Numbered from the stretch's first letter, positions 6,230 to 12,441 are shown. The stretch: DNA of 15,482 nt from CBDVBZ01 sp965372355 (GCA_965372355.1 CBDVBZ010000086.1:1-15482), one strand, 5' to 3'. Numbers and translations: made by a program. The notes: a model not told the origin generated them from the letters alone.

Positions 6230-6697
6230 ATGGCGCTGATTGCTGCTGGGGCGAAGGCCCCGGATTTCAAGCTCGATAGTCATCTGGATACGACGGTATC
6301 GCTGTCGGATTTCAATGGCTCGAAAAACGTACTACTCGTTTCCTACCCACTCGATTTCACGCCCACTTGAAGCATGGAGATCCCGGGTCTGAACTCTCTC
6401 CTCGAGAAGTTCGACGCGGTAGATACCCAGGTTCTGGGTATGAGCGTGGATTCGAAATTCAGCCACAAAGGTTGGGCGGCGGGTTTTGCTGGAATCAAGT
6501 ACCCGTTGCTCTCAGATTTCCATCCGAAGGGCGCAGTGGCCAAGGAGTACGGTCTGTGGCTCGAAGATGCGGGCATCTCGGACCGTGCGACCGTCCTGAT
6601 CGACAAGAACGGCAAGGTGCTTTGGTCGGAATCGGTCGGACCGAGTGGCGCTCGCCAACCGCATGAGCTACTCGAGAAAGTCAAGTCGCTCGTCTAA
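6230..6697 (+). CDS. Selenocysteine-containing AhpE/BCP-type peroxiredoxin
   Basis: Reading starts at the ATG at 6230, with GGAGG at 6217-6221 placed 8 nt upstream. The frame is open to the TAA at 6695-6697 except for one TGA at 6368-6370 (codon 47). Peroxiredoxins reduce hydrogen peroxide and organic hydroperoxides with a cysteine in the motif PxxxTxxC. Here the motif reads Y-P40-L-D-F-T44-P-T-(TGA)47, so the stop codon replaces exactly the peroxidatic cysteine. The second active-site element, Arg119 in ISDRATVLID, is intact, as are the flanking segments SVDSKFSHKGW and PLLSDF-HPKGAVAKEYG. The full product is 155 residues, normal for the AhpE-like one-Cys group, and no other Cys is present, so resolution needs an external thiol. 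Selenocysteine is read only with SelB and a hairpin; a candidate lies at 6376-6401. Automated callers would report only the downstream part from an internal Met. A nonsense mutation is the alternative, but exact placement makes it unlikely. Confidence 0.88.
6376..6401 (+). promoter_or_regulatory. Candidate bacterial SECIS hairpin
   Basis: Five bases after the TGA, GGAGA (6376-6380) pairs with TCTCC (6397-6401). After a four-base left bulge, GGGT (6385-6388) pairs with ACTC (6393-6396), including one G-U pair, around the loop CTGA. The top of the hairpin contains GGTCT, the same bases found in the apical part of the E. coli fdhF SECIS. Distance and position inside the coding region fit bacterial SECIS elements. 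Confidence 0.5.
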
Positions 6698-6730
6698 TAG
6701 CTGATCGTCAAGATCCTCTCCCAACATGAA

Positions 6731-6755
6731 CCACCGGCTTGCTCGGCAAGGGTGG
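6731..6755 (+). terminator. Hairpin after the peroxiredoxin gene
   Basis: CCACC (6731-6735) pairs with GGTGG (6751-6755). After a two-base bulge, CTTGC (6738-6742) pairs with GCAAG (6746-6750) around TCG. It lies 34 nt after the stop codon and has no T run. Confidence 0.4.
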
Positions 6756-6855
6756 CAGGGGTGCAGTCTGTCGTGTGCGGCACCTCGTGCGTGACGTCGC
6801 TTTGAGGTGGCGGCAACCATGTGTGCCGGACACGCGGCTTGCAGTACAGTTACGC

Positions 6856-7731
6856 ATGATGACTTCAAACCAACGATCCACGTTGCGAACCCTCGTTGCC
6901 ACTGTGTTGGCGATGACGGCCTTTGCCGCGAATTCGATTCTGTGCCGCCTCGCGTTGGGGCCGCCGGATATCGACGCGGCGAGCTTCACCGCCATCCGCC
7001 TGGTATCGGGCGCCGGGATGCTTCTCGTGATCGCCCGTGCGTCGGGACGGCGGCGCACCAAACGATCACGCGGCGATTGGAAATCCGGTGCCGCGCTTTT
7101 TGTGTACGCCATCATGTTTTCGTTCGCCTACCTGCGTCTCGACGTCGGCACCGGGGCCCTCATTCTTTTTGCGCTGGTGCAGGTAACGATGATTGTGTGG
7201 GGACTCGTACGGGGTGAGCAGCCGCGGCCGTTTCAGTGGCTGGGGCTGGCCGCTGCTTTTGGCGGGTTGGTGTACCTCGTTTCTCCGGGGCTTGCAGCAC
7301 CCTCGACGGTCGGCTCCCTGATGATGGGAACGGCGGGAGTCGCGTGGGGCGTCTATTCGCTCCGGGGGCGCGGTGCGACGGACCCAGTAGTCACAACGAC
7401 CGACAACTTCGTCCGTTCCGTACCCCTGGTAATCATCGTGGCTGTTGTGTTTTACCAAAGCATCGATCTCTCCGCTCGTGGCGTCGTGCTTGCAGTCGCG
7501 TCCGGGGCGATCGCGTCCGGTGTTGGATACGTGATCTGGTACGCCGCTTTGCGCGGTCTCTCGGCAACGCGCGCCGCGAGCGTGCAGCTCACCGTTCCGA
7601 TTGTCGCTGCGCTGGGTGGGTTGGCGTTCCTGGGAGAAGCAGTCTCGCTACGTCTCACGATATCGGCCCTGCTCATCCTGGGCGGAGTGGGCCTCACGCT
7701 TCTCGGGCGCGAACGGACAACTGAGCGCTGA
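6856..7731 (+). CDS. EamA-family (DMT superfamily) transporter
   Basis: This 291-residue inner-membrane protein has about ten transmembrane helices arranged as two EamA repeats, roughly residues 10-135 and 145-285. The second repeat ends in the typical helix pair QLTVPIVAALGGLAFLGEAVSLRLTISALLILGG, the most conserved part of the family. Members export or import small metabolites such as amino acids; the substrate cannot be predicted. The ATG at 6856, or the adjacent one at 6859, is chosen because the protein then begins just before the first helix; a longer frame from a TTG at 6739 adds an Arg-rich, improbable leader. No clear Shine-Dalgarno sequence is seen. It is probably separate from the benzoyl-CoA reductase operon, since a hairpin and a new promoter follow. 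Confidence 0.88.
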   Translation: MMTSNQRSTLRTLVATVLAMTAFAANSILCRLALGPPDIDAASFTAIRLVSGAGMLLVIARASGRRRTKRSRGDWKSGAALFVYAIMFSFAYLRLDVGTGALILFALVQVTMIVWGLVRGEQPRPFQWLGLAAAFGGLVYLVSPGLAAPSTVGSLMMGTAGVAWGVYSLRGRGATDPVVTTTDNFVRSVPLVIIVAVVFYQSIDLSARGVVLAVASGAIASGVGYVIWYAALRGLSATRAASVQLTVPIVAALGGLAFLGEAVSLRLTISALLILGGVGLTLLGRERTTER

Positions 7732-7732
7732 A

Positions 7733-7750
7733 GGGGCGTCTAAACGCCTC
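7733..7750 (+). terminator. Hairpin directly after the EamA gene
   Basis: GGGGCGT (7733-7739) pairs with ACGCCTC (7744-7750) over 7 bp with one G-U pair around CTAA, 1 nt after the stop codon. No T run follows. Confidence 0.4.
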
Positions 7751-7754
7751 ACGG

Positions 7755-7768
7755 TTGACAAAAGTCAA
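7755..7768. promoter_or_regulatory. FNR/CRP-type operator upstream of the benzoyl-CoA reductase operon
   Basis: TTGAC-AAAA-GTCAA is a perfect 5-4-5 palindrome, the layout of FNR/CRP-superfamily sites (FNR: TTGAT-N4-ATCAA). Its centre lies 31.5 bp before the -10 box, close to the class II activator position near -41.5. The bzd operon of Azoarcus is known to be activated by the FNR-like AcpR from such a place. It could also fold as a small RNA hairpin. Confidence 0.6.
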
Positions 7769-7769
7769 C

Positions 7770-7798
7770 TCGACCCCGCGCATCCGCGCGGGTACAAT
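7770..7798 (+). promoter_or_regulatory. Predicted promoter of the benzoyl-CoA reductase operon
   Basis: The -10 TACAAT (7793-7798) matches five of six positions. The -35 TCGACC (7770-7775), 17 nt upstream, is poor, as expected for an activator-dependent promoter. The start would fall near 7805. A perfect inverted repeat, CCCGCGC (7775-7781) and GCGCGGG (7786-7792), fills the spacer and could be a repressor site or a terminator of the upstream gene. Confidence 0.5.
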
Positions 7799-7804
7799 GT
7801 TTCC

Positions 7805-7950
7805 GACAGATTAGCGATGTGAGTCTGGTCGAGTCCGGGAGGTCGGTCTCCCGGTTGCCACGGCCCTTTTTTCATGGGCTCGATCCCATGCTCACTGCCA
7901 TGGATCCCTCGGCAGCCACGATTGAATTGGTGCGGCCGGGGATTTTTTTT
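7805..7950 (+). promoter_or_regulatory. Structured leader with terminator, attenuator- or riboswitch-like
   Basis: From the predicted transcript start, the leader can fold into a closing stem P1 (GTGAG 7819-7823 with CTCAC 7891-7895), P2 (GGTCGAG 7827-7833 with CTCGATC 7879-7885, one G-U) and P3 (CCGGGAG 7835-7841 with CTCCCGG 7848-7854). A terminator hairpin follows: CCTCGGC (7907-7913) with GCCGGGG (7935-7941), one G-U, then A and eight T (7943-7950). CTGCC (7895-7899) can pair instead with GGCAG (7911-7915), which removes the left arm of the terminator. A rival small hairpin, CATGGG (7873-7878) with CCCATG (7885-7890), competes with P2. I recognise no known riboswitch consensus. Confidence 0.55.
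7907..7950 (+). terminator. Intrinsic terminator in the operon leader
   Basis: A 7-bp GC-rich stem, with extra internal pairs such as CAC 7917-7919 with GTG 7930-7932, is followed at once by A and T8. It is the only hairpin in the window with a classical T run. It sits 31 nt before the first start codon, so it must be bypassed for the operon to be expressed. Confidence 0.6.
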
Positions 7951-7981
7951 CGAATGTTTTACATCGCAAGGAGACGCTTGC

Positions 7982-9109
7982 ATGTTTGCCAAGCTTCGGG
8001 AGTGGGAGCAAAACCGTCACGATTACGCAAAGGCCTGGAAGGAACGGACCGGTGGCAAGGTGCTCGGGTACTTCTGCACGTACGTACCCGAAGAGATACT
8101 CCACGCGGCGGGAGTACTGCCGGTGCGTATCCTCGGAAGCCACGAGCCACAGGACGTTACCGAACCGCACATCTTCGGTATGTACTGCCCGTTCTGCCGT
8201 GACTGCCTGGCACAGGGACTTAAAGGTAGGTACGACTATCTCGATGGGATCATGATCGCCCAGTCGTGCCTGCACATCCGCCAGGCGTATACATCCTGGG
8301 AGAAGCACAGACCCAGGGAATTCAGCTACTACCTGTGCATGCCGCATCGCGTTCAGAGCCACCGGGCGCTACCCTATCTGACCGGTGAGCTCGTCGATTT
8401 CAAGAAGGCGGTCGAGGACTGGACGGGAAAAACTATCACCGACGACGATCTCGACAAGAGCATTGAAGTCTACAACGAGAACCGCCGCTTGATGCACGAG
8501 GTGTACAAGCTGCGTCAGGGAGAGAACCCGATGCTGACCGGTGAGGAGGCCATGGAGCTGGTCTTGTCGGGTCAGATGACGGACAAGTCGGAGCACAGCG
8601 AAGAAATCAAACGTGTTCTGGGCGAGCTACCGAAACGCAAAACGGACCGCGAGACGGGCGTACGCCTGATGATCATCGGGAGCGAAGACGACGATATCGA
8701 GTTTATCAACATGGTGGAGTCGAGCGGCGCAACGTTCGTGGTGGATGAGCACTGCACGGGCACCCGGTACTTCTGGAACGAAGTGGTGCCCGCGGAAAAC
8801 CGCCTGGAAGCGATCGCGGATCGTTATATCAAACGCGTGCCATGCCCGACCAAGGACTGGGAACAGAGAACGAGGGTGCCGCATATCCTCAAGCTCGCCG
8901 AAGACTGGAAGGTCGACGGAGCGATCGTCATACAACAGAAGTTCTGCGATCCGCACGAGCTCGACACACCGGCCATACGCAAGGCGCTCGAAGACAAGGA
9001 CATCAAGACACTGTTTCTGGAATTCGACGTCACCGTGCCCATCGGGCAGTTCAAGGTGAGGGTTGAGGCATTCCTCGAGATGTTCGTCGAGGAAGATCTC
9101 TTTGACTAA
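7982..9109 (+). CDS. bzdN: Benzoyl-CoA reductase catalytic subunit, BzdN/BcrC type
   Basis: This 375-residue subunit belongs to the 2-hydroxyacyl-CoA dehydratase D-component family and forms, with the next product, the iron-sulfur module that reduces the aromatic ring of benzoyl-CoA to a cyclic dienoyl-CoA by two single-electron steps. Family features are GYFCTYVPEEILHAAGVLPVRI with Cys32, the cluster YCPFCRDC (Cys69, Cys72, Cys75), QSCLHIR with Cys96, and QQKFCDPHELD with Cys322 near the end. These are the likely ligands of the [4Fe-4S] clusters. The length is close to that of BzdN and BcrC. AAGGAG at 7968-7973, 8 nt upstream, fixes the ATG at 7982; an earlier in-frame ATG at 7874 lies inside the leader hairpins. 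A 2-hydroxyacyl-CoA dehydratase is less likely because two different ATPase genes follow. A methylbenzoyl-CoA reductase cannot be excluded. Confidence 0.88.
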   Translation: MFAKLREWEQNRHDYAKAWKERTGGKVLGYFCTYVPEEILHAAGVLPVRILGSHEPQDVTEPHIFGMYCPFCRDCLAQGLKGRYDYLDGIMIAQSCLHIRQAYTSWEKHRPREFSYYLCMPHRVQSHRALPYLTGELVDFKKAVEDWTGKTITDDDLDKSIEVYNENRRLMHEVYKLRQGENPMLTGEEAMELVLSGQMTDKSEHSEEIKRVLGELPKRKTDRETGVRLMIIGSEDDDIEFINMVESSGATFVVDEHCTGTRYFWNEVVPAENRLEAIADRYIKRVPCPTKDWEQRTRVPHILKLAEDWKVDGAIVIQQKFCDPHELDTPAIRKALEDKDIKTLFLEFDVTVPIGQFKVRVEAFLEMFVEEDLFD

Positions 9110-9121
9110 CGGGAGATGAAG

Positions 9122-10444
9122 ATGGCTGCCAACGCGATCTATAAGACGAAGCCGCTGGAATGCTGGAGAAAGGCAAAGGAGATACGTAACAAATACTATA
9201 AGGACTACGCCGAGGCCCACGACAAGGGCGGGCTCAGATGGGCGGGTGGCGCGTGGACTTTTGGAGCGATCCCGAACGGTCTGGGTGATGACGTCCACAG
9301 CATCACCAGCGAGCCTTATGGGGCATCAATTGCCGCCAACAAGGAGTTCTCGACGAGGTGTCTCGAGGCTACCGAAAGGGCGGGCTACGCGAGAGACCTC
9401 TGCTCCTATATGCGCAACTACTGGGGGTCGATACTCATCGACGAGTATCTCTGGGGGGGGCCTTTTCCAAAACCGGACTTTCTGTGGCAGGATCATATCT
9501 GCTGCAGCCACGCCAAGTGGTACCAGGTGGTGTCCGATCTCGAGGGTGAGATCCCGCACTATTCGATCGACGTCGCCGTCGGTCCTTACCACACGATCAA
9601 CGAGAACAAGCTGGGCTATATCGTCGGTCAGATGCACGACGGCATCGAGTGGCTGGAGAAAACAACGGGCCGCACGTACGACGACGAGAAGCTCATCGAG
9701 GCGGTCTACAACGAGTGCCGGTCTACGGCGCTGTGGGCCGAGATCTGTTGTCTCAACAAGGCGCGCCCGGCGCCACTGGAAGAGAAGACGATGTTCTCTC
9801 TCTACGTGCTCGGGACCCTGATGAAACACAGCAAGGTGGTGGTGGACTTCTACGAGGAGCTGCGCGACGAGGTCCAGGACCGGGTGGACAACCAGATCGC
9901 CGCGGTCCCCAACGAGCGGTGCCGGCTGATGTCAGACACGCAGCCGCCGTGGGGTTTCTTGAGTGTGTTCCGCTATCTCGAGGAGTTCGGCGCGCTTTCG
10001 GTAGGGTCGCTCTACACGTTCGGGCTCATCGGTATGTTCGAGGTCAAGCCCGACGGCACATGGGGCCCGCGTACGACGCCGCAGCAACAAGGAATAGAGA
10101 TCAAGGACCGCGATCAGGCGCTCCGTGTTCTCGCCGATTGGAATCTGAGCAAACCGGAGTGGCAGCATTTCTACTCGCCCCATCTGAAGACCGAGATGAT
10201 GGTGCGTATCGCCAAGGAGTGGAATCTCGACGGTGTGATACTTCACTACAACCGGGGCTGCGAGGGCTTGAGCCTGGGAATCGCCGAAAATCGACTGGGT
10301 CTGATCGAGGCGGGGTATCCCGTCATGACGTTTGAGGGCAACATGGGCGACGAGCGCGAGTTCGATCTTGCACGAACCATGGCGCGCATCGACAGCTTTA
10401 TGGAGACCCTGGATCTCAAGAAGGATCGAGCCGGGAAGAGTTGA
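9122..10444 (+). CDS. bzdO: Benzoyl-CoA reductase catalytic subunit, BzdO/BcrB type
   Basis: This 440-residue protein is the larger iron-sulfur subunit that carries the substrate-binding site of ATP-dependent benzoyl-CoA reductase. It shows the paralogous fold of the previous product: early WAGGAWTFGAIPNGL, then LCSYMRNYWGS with Cys94, ICCSHAKWYQ with Cys127-Cys128, and late HYNRGCEGLSLG with Cys380. The length agrees with BzdO and BcrB and is longer than most 2-hydroxyacyl-CoA dehydratase subunits. The ATG at 9122 is preferred over that at 9116 because GGGAG (9111-9115) touches the earlier codon and is 6 nt from the later one. Only 12 bp separate it from bzdN. Its stop is followed by an unusually structured spacer. 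Confidence 0.9.
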   Translation: MAANAIYKTKPLECWRKAKEIRNKYYKDYAEAHDKGGLRWAGGAWTFGAIPNGLGDDVHSITSEPYGASIAANKEFSTRCLEATERAGYARDLCSYMRNYWGSILIDEYLWGGPFPKPDFLWQDHICCSHAKWYQVVSDLEGEIPHYSIDVAVGPYHTINENKLGYIVGQMHDGIEWLEKTTGRTYDDEKLIEAVYNECRSTALWAEICCLNKARPAPLEEKTMFSLYVLGTLMKHSKVVVDFYEELRDEVQDRVDNQIAAVPNERCRLMSDTQPPWGFLSVFRYLEEFGALSVGSLYTFGLIGMFEVKPDGTWGPRTTPQQQGIEIKDRDQALRVLADWNLSKPEWQHFYSPHLKTEMMVRIAKEWNLDGVILHYNRGCEGLSLGIAENRLGLIEAGYPVMTFEGNMGDEREFDLARTMARIDSFMETLDLKKDRAGKS

Positions 10445-10445
10445 C

Positions 10446-10532
10446 ATGCCGATTGAGCTGCGTCCCAAGGACGTCAGCCTGTCCTGTTTCAATCGGCGAT
10501 GTAACGCTGCCGTCCAGGCCAGCGTTACATAG
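10446..10532 (+). other. Possible 28-codon small ORF between bzdO and bzdP
   Basis: An ATG one base after the bzdO stop opens a 28-codon frame ending at TAG, preceded by GGGAAGAG (10434-10441) at a usable distance. The product would be basic and contain SCFNRRCNAA with two Cys. It lies almost wholly within the two hairpins described next. Whether it is translated, or is an accident of the structured spacer, cannot be decided from one sequence. Confidence 0.25.
10449..10530 (+). promoter_or_regulatory. Two strong RNA hairpins in the bzdO-bzdP spacer
   Basis: Hairpin 1: CCGATTGA (10449-10456) pairs with TCAATCGG (10489-10496), and inside it GCTG-CGTCC pairs with GGACG-T-CAGC around CAA. Hairpin 2: ATGTAACGCTG (10499-10509) pairs perfectly over 11 bp with CAGCGTTACAT (10520-10530). 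No T run follows. A role in mRNA processing, stability or subunit dosage is likely. Confidence 0.65.
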
Positions 10533-10559
10533 AGTTCGTGACCAGAGTGGGGGTTGCTT

Positions 10560-11330
10560 ATGATAACGGCTGGCATTGATATGGGTTCCAAAACCGTCAA
10601 GGTAGTGATCCTGCGTGACGGTGACATCGCCGGCAAGGGCATCGAGATTGCCGGTTTCGACAGCCGTGGGGCTGCCGAGAAGGCATTTGCCACAGCGATG
10701 GATCAGGCAGGCATCCAAAAGGATGACATCGAGCAGATCGTCGCAACGGGTGCGGGTCGCAAGTACGCGCCATACACCGAAGAGAACATCACCGAGGTAT
10801 CCAGCGATGTCAAGGGCGCCACGGCGCTCTACCCTGCCGCGCGCACCGTGATCGATGTCGGGGCCGAGGAAGGCCGGGCGATCCGGTGCAATGACAAGGG
10901 CAAGGTGCTCGACTTTGCGCTCAACGAGAAGTGCGCCGCGGGAGCGGGGGCCTTTACCGAAGCGATGAGCCGTGCGCTCGAGGTGAGTATCGAGGAACTG
11001 GGTGATATGTCGCTCAAGTCGGAGAACGCCATCCCAATGAATGCGCAGTGCGCCGTTTTTGCCGAGTCTGAGGTCGTCTCACTGCTCCACGCCAAGACAA
11101 AGAAGGAAGATATCGCCAGGGCGGTGCACGATGCCATCGCGAGCCGTATTGTGTCTTTGGCGCGCAAGGTTGGGTTTGAACCCGAAGTGGTCCTGATTGG
11201 TGGGGTGGCGTACAATAAGGGGTTCGTCGACTCGTTGAAGAGGGCGCTCGAGTGCGAGGTCAGCATACCGGACACGCCTGAGTATATTGGGGCTTACGGC
11301 GCCGCATTGGCCGCCACGGAAGAGCAATAG
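10560..11330 (+). CDS. bzdP: Benzoyl-CoA reductase ATPase subunit, BzdP/BcrD type
   Basis: This 256-residue ASKHA-fold ATPase is one half of the unit that hydrolyses ATP to drive low-potential electrons from ferredoxin to the catalytic subunits. The phosphate-1 loop AGIDMGSKTVKVV (Asp7) opens the protein. VIDVGAEEGRAI near residue 97 is the phosphate-2 region, and IGGVAYNKGF near 218 is the adenosine site. Cys125 in KCAAGAGAF and Cys164 in QCAVFAESE match the two cysteines that each subunit of related activators gives to a bridging [4Fe-4S] cluster. The ATG at 10560 is 6 nt after a G-rich Shine-Dalgarno (10548-10553); a TTG six bases earlier is less likely. The letter P follows the Azoarcus gene order N-O-P-Q; P and Q could be named differently in other systems. 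Confidence 0.85.
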   Translation: MITAGIDMGSKTVKVVILRDGDIAGKGIEIAGFDSRGAAEKAFATAMDQAGIQKDDIEQIVATGAGRKYAPYTEENITEVSSDVKGATALYPAARTVIDVGAEEGRAIRCNDKGKVLDFALNEKCAAGAGAFTEAMSRALEVSIEELGDMSLKSENAIPMNAQCAVFAESEVVSLLHAKTKKEDIARAVHDAIASRIVSLARKVGFEPEVVLIGGVAYNKGFVDSLKRALECEVSIPDTPEYIGAYGAALAATEEQ

Positions 11331-11376
11331 AGAAAATAGCAATCGACACGAACAGCAAAACAAGGGAAAGAGAACA

Positions 11377-12246
11377 ATGGCTGAGTACTGGCGCTGGAAA
11401 GAACACCGCTGGCACAACACGGACGTGGATTGGCGAAACGCCAAGCTCGTCACGGCGGGTGTCGATGTAGGATCCGTATCGTCTCAGGCGGTCATCGTGG
11501 TCGACGGCGAGTTGTATGCGTTCTCGAGCGGGCGCACGGGGTCCGATAGTCCCGAGAGCGCTCGGAACGCAATGAACTGGGCCCTCGAAGAGACCGGTAT
11601 GACGCTGGATGACATCGGTTTCGTCGTGGGTACGGGCTACGGCCGGGTCAATGTGCCGTTTAGCAACAAGGCCATCACCGAGATCGCCTGTCACGCGCGC
11701 GGCGCAAACTTTATGTACGGCCCTACCGTGAGGACCGTTCTCGATATGGGCGGTCAGGACTGTAAGGTCATCCGCTGCGACGAACGGGGCAAGGTGACCG
11801 CGTTTGCCATGAACGACAAATGCGCGGCGGGCACGGGCCGAGGCATGGAGGTCTTTGCCGATCTGCTCGCGATCCCCATAGAAGAGGTCGGTGAGCTGTC
11901 GCTGCAGGTCGATGAAGAGCCGCCGCCGGTGTCGAACACGTGCGTGCTCTTTGCCAAATCGGAAGCGACGGGGCTTCTTCGTGAGGGCTGGCCCAAGAGC
12001 AAGGTTCTGGCAGCGTACTGCTCCGCCATGGCGCGACGCGTGGTCACTCTCTTGCAGCAGGTGGGCATCGAGGAGAAGTTCGCGATCACCGGCGGGATCG
12101 CCAAGAACATCGGGGTTGTCAAGCGTCTCGAGACGGAGACGGGGATCAAGCCGCTGACCGCGGAGATCGATACGCAGATTGCGGGTGCTCTTGGTGGCGC
12201 TTTGTTTGCGCAGAACCTCCTGAGGAAGAAGCTCGCCAAAGCCTAG
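11377..12246 (+). CDS. bzdQ: Benzoyl-CoA reductase ATPase subunit, BzdQ/BcrA type
   Basis: This 289-residue protein is the second ASKHA ATPase and should pair with BzdP in a heterodimer. After a 25-residue Trp-rich N-terminal extension (EYWRWKEHRWHN), the phosphate-1 loop AGVDVGSVSSQAV appears. VLDMGGQDCKVI near residue 122 and TGGIAKNIGVV near residue 237 complete the nucleotide site. Cluster ligands are Cys149 in KCAAGTGRG and Cys189 in TCVLFAKSE. Having two different ATPase genes, rather than one homodimeric activator, is the best evidence for a benzoyl-CoA reductase instead of a 2-hydroxyacyl-CoA dehydratase. The short length, without the extra domain of Thauera BcrA, fits the Azoarcus type. 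GGGAAAG (11364-11370) is 6 nt from the ATG at 11377; the longer frame from 11287 overlaps bzdP and is rejected. Confidence 0.88.
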   Translation: MAEYWRWKEHRWHNTDVDWRNAKLVTAGVDVGSVSSQAVIVVDGELYAFSSGRTGSDSPESARNAMNWALEETGMTLDDIGFVVGTGYGRVNVPFSNKAITEIACHARGANFMYGPTVRTVLDMGGQDCKVIRCDERGKVTAFAMNDKCAAGTGRGMEVFADLLAIPIEEVGELSLQVDEEPPPVSNTCVLFAKSEATGLLREGWPKSKVLAAYCSAMARRVVTLLQQVGIEEKFAITGGIAKNIGVVKRLETETGIKPLTAEIDTQIAGALGGALFAQNLLRKKLAKA

Positions 12247-12263
12247 CGACCCGCAATATCGCT

Positions 12264-12436
12264 GGAAGAAGCCCGCCGCCAACGAGCGATTCGTGACACT
12301 GCCGGGAGAAGCCCGCCGCCTATCGGAGTGGAAGGCGGTCGGTAGAACTACTGAGAAAAGACCACTGCTTAGAGGGCGGCGGTCGATCCGGAGGTCAAAG
12401 ACTGCCGCTCCCTGAGCGGCGGTCGGTACGGAGGCC
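12264..12436 (+). repeat. Imperfect repeats about 40 bp apart in the bzdQ-bzdM spacer
   Basis: The 195-bp spacer holds two copies of a 17-bp element ending in AAGCCCGCCGCC (12264-12280 and 12304-12320), exactly 40 bp apart. Two 23-bp copies containing GCGGCGGTCG follow (12374-12396 and 12414-12436), also 40 bp apart and 19 of 23 identical, plus a partial copy, GCGGTCGGT, at 12335-12343. CCGCCGCC in the first pair is complementary to GGCGGCGG (12375-12382), so alternative long-range hairpins are possible. No gene is visible in this spacer. Confidence 0.7.
12400..12424 (+). promoter_or_regulatory. 11-bp hairpin just upstream of bzdM
   Basis: GACTGCCGCTC (12400-12410) pairs with GAGCGGCGGTC (12414-12424) over 11 bp with one G-U pair around CCT. 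It ends 5 nt before the Shine-Dalgarno sequence of the ferredoxin gene. There is no T run. It may be a processing or stability element. Confidence 0.55.
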
Positions 12437-12441
12437 GAGGT

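Noticed and set aside
6374..6697. Peroxiredoxin as a 107-residue protein starting at the internal ATG
   Set aside because: It would lack the catalytic residue and first strands; no ribosome site precedes it, while the upstream ATG has an ideal one.
7755..7798. TTGACA at 7755-7760 paired with TACAAT as an ordinary promoter
   Set aside because: The spacer would be 32 nt, far too long; the TTGAC is better explained as half of the FNR-type palindrome.
7805..7950. Known riboswitch class (cobalamin, c-di-GMP, Moco) or a tRNA-like gene
   Set aside because: None of the conserved boxes I know for these classes is present, and no cloverleaf with a TPsiC-like arm can be drawn; a covariance-model search would be needed to exclude others.
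7874..7981. Upstream in-frame ATG as the start of bzdN
   Set aside because: The added residues are encoded by the leader hairpins and the T8 terminator; the ATG at 7982 has AAGGAG at 8 nt and gives the family N terminus.
7982..12246. 2-hydroxyglutaryl-CoA-type dehydratase with activator
   Set aside because: Those systems have one homodimeric ATPase; here two different ATPases, a dedicated ferredoxin and a BzdV-like protein follow in bzd order.
12264..12436. CRISPR array
   Set aside because: Only two copies of each unit, imperfect, with no uniform spacers and no cas genes.
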